In this document: positions 41,606-53,200 of the stretch, one piece after another | Numbering within the stretch: the first letter of the stretch is position 1 | How the letters are laid out: the number at the start of each line of letters is the position of its first letter | Origin: an uncultured Sutterella sp. | Lineage (GTDB): Bacteria; Pseudomonadota; Gammaproteobacteria; Burkholderiales; Burkholderiaceae_F | DNA: 64,000 bases | Reading direction: 5' to 3' | Assembly (NCBI GenBank): GCA_905197905.1 | Contig: CAJKAP010000008.1 | Span: forward strand, 53,043 to 117,042 | The notes under the pieces: model-generated | Databases searched by the model: none | What the model saw: only the letters and a program-made list of their open reading frames with translations | What the model was told of the DNA's origin: nothing | Made by a program: the position numbers and the translations under genes

Positions 41606-41947
41606 TTATTTAGCTTTCGCGTCGCCAACAGAAATATAGATATGGCTAGTCTGCTTGTTGATGCGAGTACCGCGCCCCTTAGCACGGGCAGCGAAACGGC
41701 GCAACGTAGCAGCCTTTTCCACATGAATCTTGGTCACAACCAATTCATCAATATCAGCACCGTCATTGTGTTCCGCGTTAGCGATAGCACTTTCGAGCGC
41801 CTTCTTGATGATACCGGCGGCACGCTTCTGCGTGAAGGTAAGGATGTCGAGGGCCTTGCTCACGGGCTTACCGCGAACGAGGTCAGCAACCAAACGACCC
41901 TTCTGAGCCGAGAGGCGGACACCACGAACGATAGCAGTAGTTTCCAT
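41606..41947 (-). CDS. rplV: 50S ribosomal protein L22
   Basis: L22 lines the exit tunnel and its loop is a macrolide-resistance site. The loop region (ATLRRFAARAKGRGTRINKQTSHI) shows no deletion. 113 aa, directly abutting rpsS. Confidence 0.99.
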   Translation of the reverse strand: METTAIVRGVRLSAQKGRLVADLVRGKPVSKALDILTFTQKRAAGIIKKALESAIANAEHNDGADIDELVVTKIHVEKAATLRRFAARAKGRGTRINKQTSHIYISVGDAKAK

Positions 41948-42226
41948 TTACTTACCCACCTTCTTATCACCGGTGGCATGGCCCTTGAACGTACGAGTCA
42001 ACGCAAATTCACCGAGCTTATGACCAACCATATTTTCGTTAATGTACACCGGCACATGTTGACGGCCGTTATGAACGGCAATCGTCAAACCGATGAATTC
42101 AGGAAGAATCGTCGAGCGGCGAGACCAGGTCTTAAGCGGACGCTTGTCACGGCTAGCCTGGGCGGCTTCGACTTTCTTCATCAAGTGCCCGTCAACAAAC
42201 GGGCCTTTCTTCAAAGAACGAGACAT
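41948..42226 (-). CDS. rpsS: 30S ribosomal protein S19
   Basis: S19 is at the 30S head. MSRSLKKGPFVDGHLMKKV and RRSTILPEFIGLTIAVHNGRQHVPVYINENMVGHKLGEFALTRTFKGH are conserved. 92 aa. Confidence 0.99.
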   Translation of the reverse strand: MSRSLKKGPFVDGHLMKKVEAAQASRDKRPLKTWSRRSTILPEFIGLTIAVHNGRQHVPVYINENMVGHKLGEFALTRTFKGHATGDKKVGK

Positions 42227-42236
42227 TTAGGCCCCC

Positions 42237-43064
42237 TTATTTACGGTTACGACGCGTAACGATCATGGAATCAGTACGCTTGCTGTTACGAGTACGGTAA
42301 CCCTTGGTAAGCTGACCCCACGGCGTGACAGGCGCACGACCCGTACCAGTCTTACCTTCGCCACCACCGTGCGGGTGGTCAACCGGGTTCATCGCCACAC
42401 CACGAACGGTCGGGCGAACACCGCGCCAACGCTTAGCACCGGCTTTGCCGAGTTCGCGAAGGCTGTTTTCTTCGTTACCAACGGTACCAACCGTTGCGCG
42501 ACATTCAATAAGAACGCGGCGAACTTCGCCAGAGCGTAAACGCACCTGAGCGTAGTCACCTTCGCGAGCAACCAACTGAGCGAAAGCACCAGCAGCGCGC
42601 ACCAACTGGGCGCCTTTACCTGGCAACAATTCGATGCAGTGAATCGTCGTACCAACAGGGATATTACGGAGCGGCAACGTGTTACCAACTTTGATAGGGG
42701 ATTCAGGACCATTCATGATTTCCTGACCCACTTCAAGGCCCTTCGGAGCGATGATATAGCTACGTTCGCCGTCCTTATAGAGGACGAGAGCGATGTTAGC
42801 GGAACGGTTCGGGTCGTATTCAATACGTTCGACACGAGCCGGAACACCATCCTTCAAACGCTTGAAGTCGATAATACGATAAGCGCGCTTGTGACCACCA
42901 CCCTTATGACGGCAGGTGATGTGACCATTATTATTGCGACCAGATCCGCGGTTCTTCTTTTCTGTTAACGATGCCCAGGGCTTGCCCTTGTGCAATTCTT
43001 TGTTAACAACCTTAACCGCATGACGGCGACCGGCGGACGTCGGCTTGAGTTTGACGAGAGCCAT
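42237..43064 (-). CDS. rplB: 50S ribosomal protein L2
   Basis: L2 is needed for subunit joining and peptidyl transfer. Conserved VKLKPTSAGRRHAVKVVNKELH and the catalytic-region MNPVDHPHGGGEGKTGTGRAPVTPWG, including the key histidine. 275 aa. Confidence 0.99.
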   Translation of the reverse strand: MALVKLKPTSAGRRHAVKVVNKELHKGKPWASLTEKKNRGSGRNNNGHITCRHKGGGHKRAYRIIDFKRLKDGVPARVERIEYDPNRSANIALVLYKDGERSYIIAPKGLEVGQEIMNGPESPIKVGNTLPLRNIPVGTTIHCIELLPGKGAQLVRAAGAFAQLVAREGDYAQVRLRSGEVRRVLIECRATVGTVGNEENSLRELGKAGAKRWRGVRPTVRGVAMNPVDHPHGGGEGKTGTGRAPVTPWGQLTKGYRTRNSKRTDSMIVTRRNRK

Positions 43065-43363
43065 TACTTCACCTCTTGCGCGAAGTTAATTTCTTGACCT
43101 TCAGCAAGGGTCACATAGGCCTTACGCACATCGTTGCGTTTGCCCATGAAGCGACCAAAGCGCTTCTGCTTACCCTTGAGGTTAAGAATTTGAACAGACT
43201 TGACCTGCACTTTGAAGAGCAGTTCAACAGCAGCTTTCACTTCCACCTTGTTGGCGTCCGGAAGGACTTCGAACAAAGCTTGGTTAAGCTTCTCAGCAAC
43301 CATCGTGCTCTTTTCGGAGATAACCGGAGCAACGAGGACCTTTAAAAGACGTTCCTGGTTCAT
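43064..43363 (-). CDS. rplW: 50S ribosomal protein L23
   Basis: L23 forms the docking site for trigger factor and SRP at the tunnel exit. APVISEKSTMVAEKLNQALFEV is conserved. 99 aa. It overlaps rplD by 4 nt and rplB by 1 nt. Confidence 0.99.
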   Translation of the reverse strand: MNQERLLKVLVAPVISEKSTMVAEKLNQALFEVLPDANKVEVKAAVELLFKVQVKSVQILNLKGKQKRFGRFMGKRNDVRKAYVTLAEGQEINFAQEVK

Positions 43364-43977
43364 GCCAACATCTCCTCAATCTGAGCCACGGCAGCCTTCG
43401 TCGCAACAACCTTGTCATAGAAGAGCAAGGAGAGCGGATCAGCATAACGCGGGGTAACAACCAACACGTTCTTCAAGTTGCGGGAAGCAAGGAAGAGGTT
43501 GTCGGTGTCTTCTTCTTTACCGATGAGAACAAGAACCTTACCGGTCAAACCGAGAGTCTTCAACTGTTCGGCAAAAGCTTTCGTCTTCGGAAGATCAACC
43601 TTGATGGTTTCAATCACAGAGAAACGATCGTCAGCCACGAGCTTCGAGTAAATCGAGGCCATAGCAGCACGGAACATCTTCTTATTAACCTTCTGGCTGA
43701 AATTTTCATCCGGGGAGTTCGGGAAAGCACGACCACCACTACGCCACACTGGAGAAGAGGTCATACCGGAACGAGCACGACCGGTACCCTTCTGACGCCA
43801 GGGCTTTTTGGTGGAATGATGCACTTCAGCACGCGTCAATTGAGCGCGCGTACCGAGACGAGCATTGGCCTGGAAAGCAACCACAATCTGGTGCACCAGG
43901 GCTTCGTTGTATTCACGACCGAACACAGCGTCAGTCGCCGAGACTTTACTTTGTTCGTTCAGGACATTGAGTTCCAT
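43360..43977 (-). CDS. rplD: 50S ribosomal protein L4
   Basis: L4 lines the tunnel and in enteric bacteria also represses the S10 operon. The extended loop ARLGTRAQLTRAEVHHSTKKPWRQKGTGRARSGMTSSPVWRSGG is present and undeleted. 205 aa. An L4-controlled leader was not proven here. Confidence 0.98.
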   Translation of the reverse strand: MELNVLNEQSKVSATDAVFGREYNEALVHQIVVAFQANARLGTRAQLTRAEVHHSTKKPWRQKGTGRARSGMTSSPVWRSGGRAFPNSPDENFSQKVNKKMFRAAMASIYSKLVADDRFSVIETIKVDLPKTKAFAEQLKTLGLTGKVLVLIGKEEDTDNLFLASRNLKNVLVVTPRYADPLSLLFYDKVVATKAAVAQIEEMLA

Positions 43978-43988
43978 TATTTCGCTCC

Positions 43989-44633
43989 TTACGCCTTAAC
44001 AGCCGGACGCACGATAACTTCGCCGCCCTTAGCGCCAGGAACGGCACCACGGACCAACAAAAGCTGACGTTCAACGTCAACGCGTGCGATCACGAGATTC
44101 TGAGTCGTACGCTGCACATCGCCCAAATGACCGGCCATACGCTTACCGGGGAACACGCGACCCGGATCCTGACGGTTACCGATGGAACCAGGAGCACGAG
44201 TCGTGACAGAGTTACCGTGAGATGCACGGTTGGACGAGAAGTGGTGGCGTTTGATAGCACCAGCGAAACCCTTACCGATGGTCGTGCCCGTCACGTCAAC
44301 CTTCTGGCCAACCGTGAACATGTCAGCAGACAAAGCCTGGCCGACCTTAAAGTCGCCAACCTTTTCAGCATCGATATGGAACTCTTTGAGCAGGCTGCCA
44401 GCTTCAACGCCAGCTTTGCCATAGTGCCCTGCAAGGGGCTTGCTCACGCGCGAGGGCTTCTTAGAGCCGAACGCGACTTGAATTGCATTATAGCCGTCGG
44501 TTTCTTCCGTCTTCACCATCGTGACACGGTTGTTCGACACATCAACGACAGTCACGGGCACGGACACGCCGTCTTCCGTGAAAATACGCGTCATGCCGAT
44601 CTTACGACCGACGAGGCCGAGCTTATCACTCAT
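43989..44633 (-). CDS. rplC: 50S ribosomal protein L3
   Basis: L3 is an early assembly protein near the peptidyl transferase centre. The start chosen is ATG 44633 after GGAG, giving MSDKLGLVGRKIGMTRIFTEDG and 214 residues. The central extension carries the glutamine of RQDPGRVFPGKRMAGHLG. It stands 170 bp from rpsJ, with its own promoter-like sequence. Confidence 0.98.
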   Translation of the reverse strand: MSDKLGLVGRKIGMTRIFTEDGVSVPVTVVDVSNNRVTMVKTEETDGYNAIQVAFGSKKPSRVSKPLAGHYGKAGVEAGSLLKEFHIDAEKVGDFKVGQALSADMFTVGQKVDVTGTTIGKGFAGAIKRHHFSSNRASHGNSVTTRAPGSIGNRQDPGRVFPGKRMAGHLGDVQRTTQNLVIARVDVERQLLLVRGAVPGAKGGEVIVRPAVKA

Positions 44634-44689
44634 TGTTTTCTCCACCCCGGCTACGATTGGCCGGGACCGTTTTATGAAAAGACCACAAA

Positions 44690-44761
44690 GAAATCGAGTA
44701 AAAGATTCGATTTCGGTGGGCAGAAAAGGGCAATTTTAACTGCGACAATGATCCTTTGCAA
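44690..44761 (-). promoter_or_regulatory. rplC: Promoter and leader stem-loop between rpsJ and rplC
   Basis: TTGCAA (44756-44761) and TAAAAT (44733-44738) on the minus strand are 17 bp apart. Downstream in the leader GAAATCGA/TCGATTTC (44690-44697, 44707-44714) form a perfect stem followed by TTTG, and CCCGG/CCGGG lies close to the rplC start. It would make rplC the head of its own transcript. Confidence 0.6.
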
Positions 44762-44803
44762 CCGAAGTTACTAGGTTTTTCATTGTGTTAGTGCAATTGG
44801 AAA

Positions 44804-45115
44804 TTACTGAACCTTGATCTTGACATCAACACCAGCAGGAAGGTCGAGCTTCATGAGAGCATCAACCGTCTTATCGGTCGGATCAACGATGTCCATAAGA
44901 CGCTGGTGGGTACGAATCTCAAGCTGATCACGACTGGTCTTGTTCACGTGAGGGGAACGAAGAATGTCGAAGCGCTGAATACGGTTCGGAAGAGGAACCG
45001 GACCACGAACAACAGCACCAGTGCGCTTGGCGGTTTCAACGATTTCCAAAGCAGACTGATCGATCAACTTGTAGTCGAAAGACTTGAGACGAATGCGAAT
45101 GCGCTGAGATTGCAT
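44804..45115 (-). CDS. rpsJ: 30S ribosomal protein S10 (NusE)
   Basis: S10 joins the 30S head and also acts in transcription antitermination with NusB and NusG. QRIRIRLKSFDYKLIDQSALEIVETAKRTGAVVRGPVPLP is conserved. 103 aa. It follows tuf across a strong hairpin and is separated from rplC by a promoter-bearing gap. Confidence 0.99.
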   Translation of the reverse strand: MQSQRIRIRLKSFDYKLIDQSALEIVETAKRTGAVVRGPVPLPNRIQRFDILRSPHVNKTSRDQLEIRTHQRLMDIVDPTDKTVDALMKLDLPAGVDVKIKVQ

Positions 45116-45135
45116 TTGCTTAATCCTTTAAAAAG

Positions 45136-45180
45136 AACAAAAAAAGAACATAGGGGGCGGAGTATACAACCCCGCCCCCT
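45136..45180 (-). terminator. Hairpin with T-run between tuf and rpsJ
   Basis: AGGGGGCGG and CCGCCCCCT (45152-45160, 45172-45180) are 9-bp perfect arms, followed on the minus strand by ATGTTCTTTTTTT. It is terminator-like inside the tuf-rpsJ pair and may reduce readthrough. Confidence 0.75.
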
Positions 45181-45211
45181 AGTTTATCAAGTCAAAACTC
45201 GATATTTTTTA

Positions 45212-46402
45212 TTATTCGATGATGGAAGCAACGACGCCAGCACCGACGGTGTGACCACCTTCACGGATAGCGAAGCGAAGACCCTGTTCCATAGCGATCG
45301 GGCAAATCAACTTCACCGTCATCTGAATGTTGTCGCCAGGCATAACCATGTCGACACCTTCCGGCAATTCGATCGTGCCAGTCACGTCCGTCGTACGGAA
45401 GTAGAACTGCGGACGATAGCCCTTGAAGAACGGGGTATGACGACCACCTTCTTCCTTCGTCAAAACGTAAACTTCGCCCTTGAAGTGGGTGTGCGGGGTG
45501 ATCGTGCCTGGCTTAGCGAGAACCTGACCACGTTCCACATCTTCACGCTTCGTGCCGCGCAAGAGAATACCGACGTTATCGCCAGCTTCACCCTGATCGA
45601 GCAACTTACGGAACATTTCCACGCCAGTGCAAGTCGTCTTCGTCGTCGGCTTGATACCAACGATTTCGATTTCTTCACCAACCTTGATCACGCCACGTTC
45701 GACACGACCCGTCACCACGGTACCACGACCAGAAATGGAGAACACGTCTTCAATCGGCATCAAGAACGGCTGGTCAACAGCACGTTCCGGAGTCGGGATG
45801 TAGGAGTCGAGCGTTTCAGCCAACTTCAAGATGGCTGGTTCGCCCAACGGGCTCTGGTCGCCTTCGAGAGCGAGCTTGGCGGAACCCTTAACGATCGGAA
45901 GATCATCACCCGGGAAGTCGTAGTTGGAGAGCAATTCACGCACTTCCATTTCCACGAGTTCGAGCAATTCTTCATCGTCAACCATATCGCACTTGTTCAA
46001 GAACACGATGATGTAGGGAACACCCACCTGACGAGCCAAAAGAATGTGTTCGCGAGTCTGGGGCATAGGACCGTCAGCTGCGGAAACCACGAGAATGGCG
46101 CCGTCCATCTGGGCAGCACCCGTAATCATGTTCTTCACATAGTCGGCGTGACCCGGACAGTCAACGTGGGCGTAGTGGCGAGTAGCCGTTTCGTATTCCA
46201 CGTGAGCCGTGTTAATGGTAATACCACGAGCCTTTTCTTCAGGAGCTGCGTCGATCTGATCATAGCCCTTGGCTTCACCGCCGAAGTGCTTCGACAAAAT
46301 CGTCGTAATAGCAGCCGTCAACGTGGTCTTACCATGGTCCACGTGACCAATCGTGCCCACGTTAACGTGGGGCTTTGTACGTTCAAACTTACCCTTGGCC
46401 AT
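45212..46402 (-). CDS. tufA: Elongation factor Tu, copy 1
   Basis: EF-Tu brings aminoacyl-tRNA to the ribosome. G1 GHVDHGKT, G3 DCPGHADY and G4 NKCD are present in the 396-residue protein. Its protein sequence is identical to the copy at 62810-64000, and the DNA matched in the stretches compared. It ends the str cluster after fusA. Confidence 0.99.
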   Translation of the reverse strand: MAKGKFERTKPHVNVGTIGHVDHGKTTLTAAITTILSKHFGGEAKGYDQIDAAPEEKARGITINTAHVEYETATRHYAHVDCPGHADYVKNMITGAAQMDGAILVVSAADGPMPQTREHILLARQVGVPYIIVFLNKCDMVDDEELLELVEMEVRELLSNYDFPGDDLPIVKGSAKLALEGDQSPLGEPAILKLAETLDSYIPTPERAVDQPFLMPIEDVFSISGRGTVVTGRVERGVIKVGEEIEIVGIKPTTKTTCTGVEMFRKLLDQGEAGDNVGILLRGTKREDVERGQVLAKPGTITPHTHFKGEVYVLTKEEGGRHTPFFKGYRPQFYFRTTDVTGTIELPEGVDMVMPGDNIQMTVKLICPIAMEQGLRFAIREGGHTVGAGVVASIIE

Positions 46403-46450
46403 TTTAGGTCCTTGTAGTGTAAATTGTTAAAGAAATACGTTAGTGCAAAA

Positions 46451-48556
<2,106 letters not shown>

Positions 48557-48619
48557 TTAAGGTTCCTCACAATCTTTGTTGCACGAAGTGTCAATTCTCC
48601 GTGCAACGAGTTTTCAATA

Positions 48620-49090
48620 TTAGAAACGGAAGTGGGAGAAGGCCTTGTTGGCTTCAGCCATACGATGGACTTCATCACGCTTCTTCATAGCGCCACCACG
48701 ACCTTCAGCGGCTTCAATCAATTCGCCAGCGAGACGCTGCGGCATCGACTTTTCAGAACGCTTCTTGGCGGATTCACGCAACCAGCGCATTGCCAAGGCC
48801 ATACGACGAACGGGGCGCACTTCGACCGGGACCTGATAGTTCGCACCGCCAACGCGGCGGGATTTCACTTCCACCAACGGACGGACGTTGTTGAGTGCGG
48901 TGGTGAACACTTCAAGAGCATTCTTACCGGTCTTTTCTTCGATCTGTTCGAGGGCACCATAAACGATGCGTTCAGCCACAGCCTTCTTGCCATCGAGCAT
49001 GATCACGTTAACAAATTTGGTAATTTCGACGCTGCCGAACTTCGGATCAGGCAGCACTTCGCGTTTTGGTACTTCGCGACGACGGGGCAT
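48620..49090 (-). CDS. rpsG: 30S ribosomal protein S7
   Basis: S7 starts assembly of the 30S head and, in E. coli, represses its own operon from the rpsL-rpsG gap. MPRRREVPKREVLPDPKFGSVEITKFVNVIMLDGKKAVAERIVYGAL is conserved. 156 aa. Confidence 0.99.
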   Translation of the reverse strand: MPRRREVPKREVLPDPKFGSVEITKFVNVIMLDGKKAVAERIVYGALEQIEEKTGKNALEVFTTALNNVRPLVEVKSRRVGGANYQVPVEVRPVRRMALAMRWLRESAKKRSEKSMPQRLAGELIEAAEGRGGAMKKRDEVHRMAEANKAFSHFRF

Positions 49091-49167
49091 TTTAAATTTC
49101 CTTTCGTGTCTTCAGTCAATCTCAATCTTTAAAAAGAGAATTGAGCAGATTGAGATGTATTAAAAAT

Positions 49168-49211
49168 GTGATCGCATAGATCACGACTTACTCGGTCAAA
49201 TAAATTGACCG
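49168..49211 (-). promoter_or_regulatory. rpsG: Hairpins in the rpsL-rpsG gap, possible S7 target
   Basis: CGGTCAA/TTGACCG (49193-49211) and GTGATC/GATCAC (49168-49184) are two perfect hairpins, the second followed by ATTTTTAAT on the minus strand. CTCAATC/GATTGAG arms follow closer to rpsG. The gap is 147 nt. The site corresponds in position to the S7 binding site of enteric str mRNA. Confidence 0.45.
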
Positions 49212-49237
49212 TTTGTCCACGGCGCAACGCCGCGAAA

Positions 49238-49615
49238 TTAGCCGTTCTTCGGGCGCTTAGCACCGTACTTCGAACGAGCCTGTTTACGATCCTTGACGCC
49301 CTGCGTATCGAGGGAGCCACGAACAATGTGGTAACGCACACCAGGCAAGTCTTTCACACGACCGCCGCGGATGAGCACGACCGAGTGTTCCTGCAAGTTG
49401 TGGCCTTCACCACCAATATAAGAAATGACCTCAAAGCCGTTGGTCAAACGCACCTTGGCAACCTTACGAAGAGCAGAGTTCGGCTTCTTCGGGGTCGTCG
49501 TGTACACACGCGTACAAACACCACGCTTCTGCGGGCAGTTCTTCAACGCGGGGCTCTTACTTTTATCGTGAGTAAGCTCACGTGGCTTGCGAACAAGCTG
49601 ATTAATAGTAGGCAT
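49238..49615 (-). CDS. rpsL: 30S ribosomal protein S12
   Basis: S12 controls decoding accuracy. TTPKKPNSALRKVAKVRL and GGEGHNLQEHSVVLIRGGRVKDLPGVRYHIVRG carry the wild-type lysines of the streptomycin site. 125 aa. The ribosome site is weak (GGA), and a long structured leader lies upstream. Confidence 0.99.
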   Translation of the reverse strand: MPTINQLVRKPRELTHDKSKSPALKNCPQKRGVCTRVYTTTPKKPNSALRKVAKVRLTNGFEVISYIGGEGHNLQEHSVVLIRGGRVKDLPGVRYHIVRGSLDTQGVKDRKQARSKYGAKRPKNG

Positions 49616-50148
49616 AAACGTCCGTCTAAATTGTTAATAAGTTAAGCACTTTGGTACTTAACTCGATAAGGTTGAATCGTCAAGAAAGAACAATTCCTTT
49701 CAAGACTTCGCATGCTTTCATTTATCTTCAACGCAAGAAATAAAGTATCAAGGCTGATTCCTACAGAGTTTTCGCCGATAAAAAACTTTCCTGTAGCGAA
49801 AGCGGTGAATAGCTTTTTATGGAAAATTCCACAATTAGCGCATCATGCACGGTCTTTCTGAGACCGTTTCGGCTTTTATTCGTCACCCCTCTCTGCCTGA
49901 GAGACAGAGAAAAGCACGAGTCCGGGGCCAGCGTTTTTTGGGTGGGGTATTCCATCCGAAGAGCCTAGTCTCATAGTGGATTTGGCGATTCGTTAGAGAC
50001 TCCGATCCCCAGAAAACAACAGATTTTCAATCAAATCAAGGGCATTGTCAAGTAGTTCATGAACTTTTCTTTATCTATGTATATCCATGAATCTTTACTA
50101 GTAGTGCTCATTGATTGTGCGAGAAGGATTTACCCCGCGTTAGTAATG
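49616..50148 (-). promoter_or_regulatory. rpsL: Promoter and about 400-nt structured leader of the rpsL operon
   Basis: On the minus strand TTGACA (50046-50051) and GAAAAT (50023-50028) are 17 bp apart. The transcript would carry about 400 nt before rpsL. Inside it are AGTCTC/GAGACT (49967-50001), CGGTCT/AGACCG (49850-49866), CTACAG/CTGTAG (49761-49796) and, near the start, GTTAAG/CTTAAC (49641-49662). No credible ORF was found in it. Confidence 0.55.
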
Positions 50149-50185
50149 AAAATGGGCCAACCACCCAAAAGGAACGGTTGACCCA
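50149..50185 (-). terminator. Terminator of rpoBC
   Basis: TGGGCCAACC (50153-50162) and GGTTGACCCA (50176-50185) pair with one G-U pair, followed on the minus strand by TTTTC. It begins 25 nt after the rpoC stop. Confidence 0.8.
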
Positions 50186-50209
50186 CTTTGTTACGATCGT
50201 TACCTTACA

Positions 50210-53200
50210 TTAACTACGCTTTTTATCCGAATCGGGTTCAAGCGTATCTAACGAGGTCGTCAAAGGCTGGCTCAAAGCAGCAAACGGATCGGCAGAGCTT
50301 GCTTCATCGTTGTAGAACGGATCCGCGGCTTGAGCTTCGAGGCGTGCAGCCTGTTCTTCTTCAAGACGTTTTTCCATTTCACGGGCTTTGTGGGCCTGGT
50401 GATAAGCTAAACCAGTACCAGCGGGGATCAAACGACCCACAATCACATTTTCCTTCAAGCCACGAAGCTCATCGCGTTTACCCATAATGGCCGCTTCGGT
50501 CAACACACGCGTAGTTTCCTGGAAAGAAGCTGCGGAGATGAAGCTGTCCGTAGATAAGGAGGCCTTCGTAATACCCAACAGAACGTTGTCATAGCTAGCA
50601 GGGCGCTGACCCAAGGCAACCACGCGATCGTTTTCGTCGAGCATTTCAGAGCGTTCAACCTGTTCCCCCTGAATGAAGTGAGTATCACCAGGATCGGTGA
50701 TGGAGACACGACGCAACATCTGGCGAACGATCACTTCGATGTGCTTGTCGTTAATCTTCACACCCTGCAGGCGATACACGTCTTGCACTTCATCAACGAT
50801 GTAACGAGCGAGTTCTTCGATACCTAAGAGACGAAGAATATCATGTGGATCCACTGGACCGTCCACAATTTCTTCCCCCTTCTGGACAACTTGACCATCA
50901 TGCACGAGCACGGTCTTGTCCTTGCTCACCAAGGTTTCGTGAGCAACACCATCACTGCTCGTGATGATCAAACGCTGCTTACCCTTGGTTTCCTTACCGA
51001 AGGTAACTGTACCGGTCACCTCAGCGAGCATGCCTGCATCCTTCGGACTACGGGCTTCGAAGAGTTCAGCCACACGCGGCAGACCGCCTGTAATGTCTCG
51101 AGTCTTCTGCGATTCGGTCGGGATACGAGCCAAAACTTCACCCATGCCAATTTCTTGACCGTCACGCACCACAATGAGAGCGCCAACAGGCAATTGAATC
51201 GTCACTGCGTGGTCCGTTCCAGGGATCTTCACTTCGTTGCCGTCAGCATCTAAGAGGTGAACCATCGGACGCATAACGTTAGTTGAGGAACCCTTACCCT
51301 TACCAATCTTGGTCGAGCGTTTCGGGTCGATAACCACCAAGCTAGACAGACCCGTCACTTCGTCCACCTGATTCATCACGGTGACGTTGTCGACAATGTT
51401 TTCAAACTTGATAGTACCAGCGTATTCCGTGATAATTGGGCGCGTCATCGGATCCCAGTTGGCCAACATCTGACCAGCCTTGATCTCCTGATCTGGACGA
51501 ACGAGCAACGTAGCGCCGTATGGAACCTTATGGCGTTCACGTTCACGACCGTTGTCGGTAATGATGATTTCGCCAGAGCGAGAAATCACCACTAAGTCAC
51601 CCTTAGCGGACTTCACATAACGCATTGCGGAAGAATAGCCGACCATACCAGCTGACTTCGCTTCAACGCTAGAAGCCACAGCAGCACGAGAGGCAGCACC
51701 CCCAATGTGGAACGTACGCATCGTCAACTGAGTACCTGGCTCACCGATAGACTGAGCGGCGATCACGCCAACAGATTCACCAGAATTCACCAGGGTGCCA
51801 CGACCTAAGTCACGACCGTAGCACTTAGCGCACAAACCATAACGAGTTTCACAAGTGAGCGGAGTGCGAACCTTGATCATGTCGATACCGATTTCATCAA
51901 TCAAATCGCAGTAATCTTCGTCGATCAAAGTACCTGCAGGAATGACCAATTCATGCGTATCTGGGTGTTCGACGTCAACAGCCGTCACACGGCCCAAGAC
52001 GCGATCACGCAAGGCCTGAATCACTTCACCACCTTCGACGAGGGCGCGCATTTCAACGCCGTGTTCCGTACCACAATCGGTATCCGTCACGACCAAGTCC
52101 TGCGTCACGTCAACGAGACGACGAGTCAAGTAACCTGAGTTAGCCGTCTTCAAGGCCGTGTCAGCCAAACCCTTACGGGCACCGTGGGTCGAAATAAAGT
52201 ACTGAAGCACGTTCAGACCTTCACGGAAGTTTGCAGTAATCGGGGTTTCAATAATGGAGCCGTCTGGCTTAGCCATCAAACCACGCATACCAGCCAACTG
52301 ACGAATCTGAGCGGCGGAACCACGAGCACCAGAGTCAGCCATCATATAGACGCTGTTAAACGATTCCTGACGAACCTTCTTACCGTGACGATCGATCGTG
52401 GGTTCGGTAGAGAGCTCTTGCATCATCACCTTACCCACCTGATCAGCTGTACGACCCCAGATGTCTACCACCTTGTTGTAGCGTTCACCCTGAGTCACAA
52501 GACCGGAGGTGTACTGGGCTTCGATTTCTTTCACTTCTTGCTCAGCAGCCCGAACCAACTGTTCCTTCTGAGCTGGTACCGTCATGTCGCCCACGCAGAT
52601 GGAAATACCGGCGCGAGTAGAGAGACGATAACCGTTGTTCTTCAAGTTGTCAGCGAAAAGAACAGTCGCACGCAAACCGCACTTACGGAAGCAGCGGTTG
52701 ATCAAGCGAGCGATTTCCTTCTTTTTCATCGTGACGTTCAACTCAGCAAAGCTCATCCCTTCAGGGAGGATTTCGGAGAGGAGCGCACGACCGACCGTGG
52801 TTTCATAGCGCACGATCTTCGGAGTCTTTTCACCAGTCTTCTTGTCGATTTCGTATTCTTTAATACGAACCGTACAACGCGTCTGGAGTTCAACAACCTT
52901 GTTGTCCCAAGCACGTTGCACTTCGGCAATGTCGGCAAAGAACATCCCTTCGCCCTTGCCGTTAATCTTTTCGCGCGTAGCGTAATAAAGACCCAACACC
53001 ATGTCTTGAGACGGAACGATGGAAGGATCGCCGTTAGCTGGGAAAAGAACGTTGTTCGAGGCGAGCATCAAGCTACGTGCTTCGAGCTGTGCTTCTAACG
53101 AAAGAGGCACGTGAACAGCCATTTGGTCACCGTCAAAGTCGGCGTTAAAAGCCGCACAGACGAGCGGATGCAACTGAAGGGCCTTTCCTTCAATCAACTT

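Noticed and set aside
44906..46417. Long plus-strand ORF (503 codons) opposite tuf and rpsJ, and similar frames at 46424-47926 and 55938-57320
   Set aside because: They lie antisense to fully conserved tuf, rpsJ, fusA and rpoB genes, have no recognisable domain or ribosome site, and are typical of highly biased codon use in r-protein genes.
46403..46450. Promoter TTGCAC between fusA and tuf
   Set aside because: No -10 box at an acceptable spacing; the 48-bp gap looks like a simple intergenic spacer.
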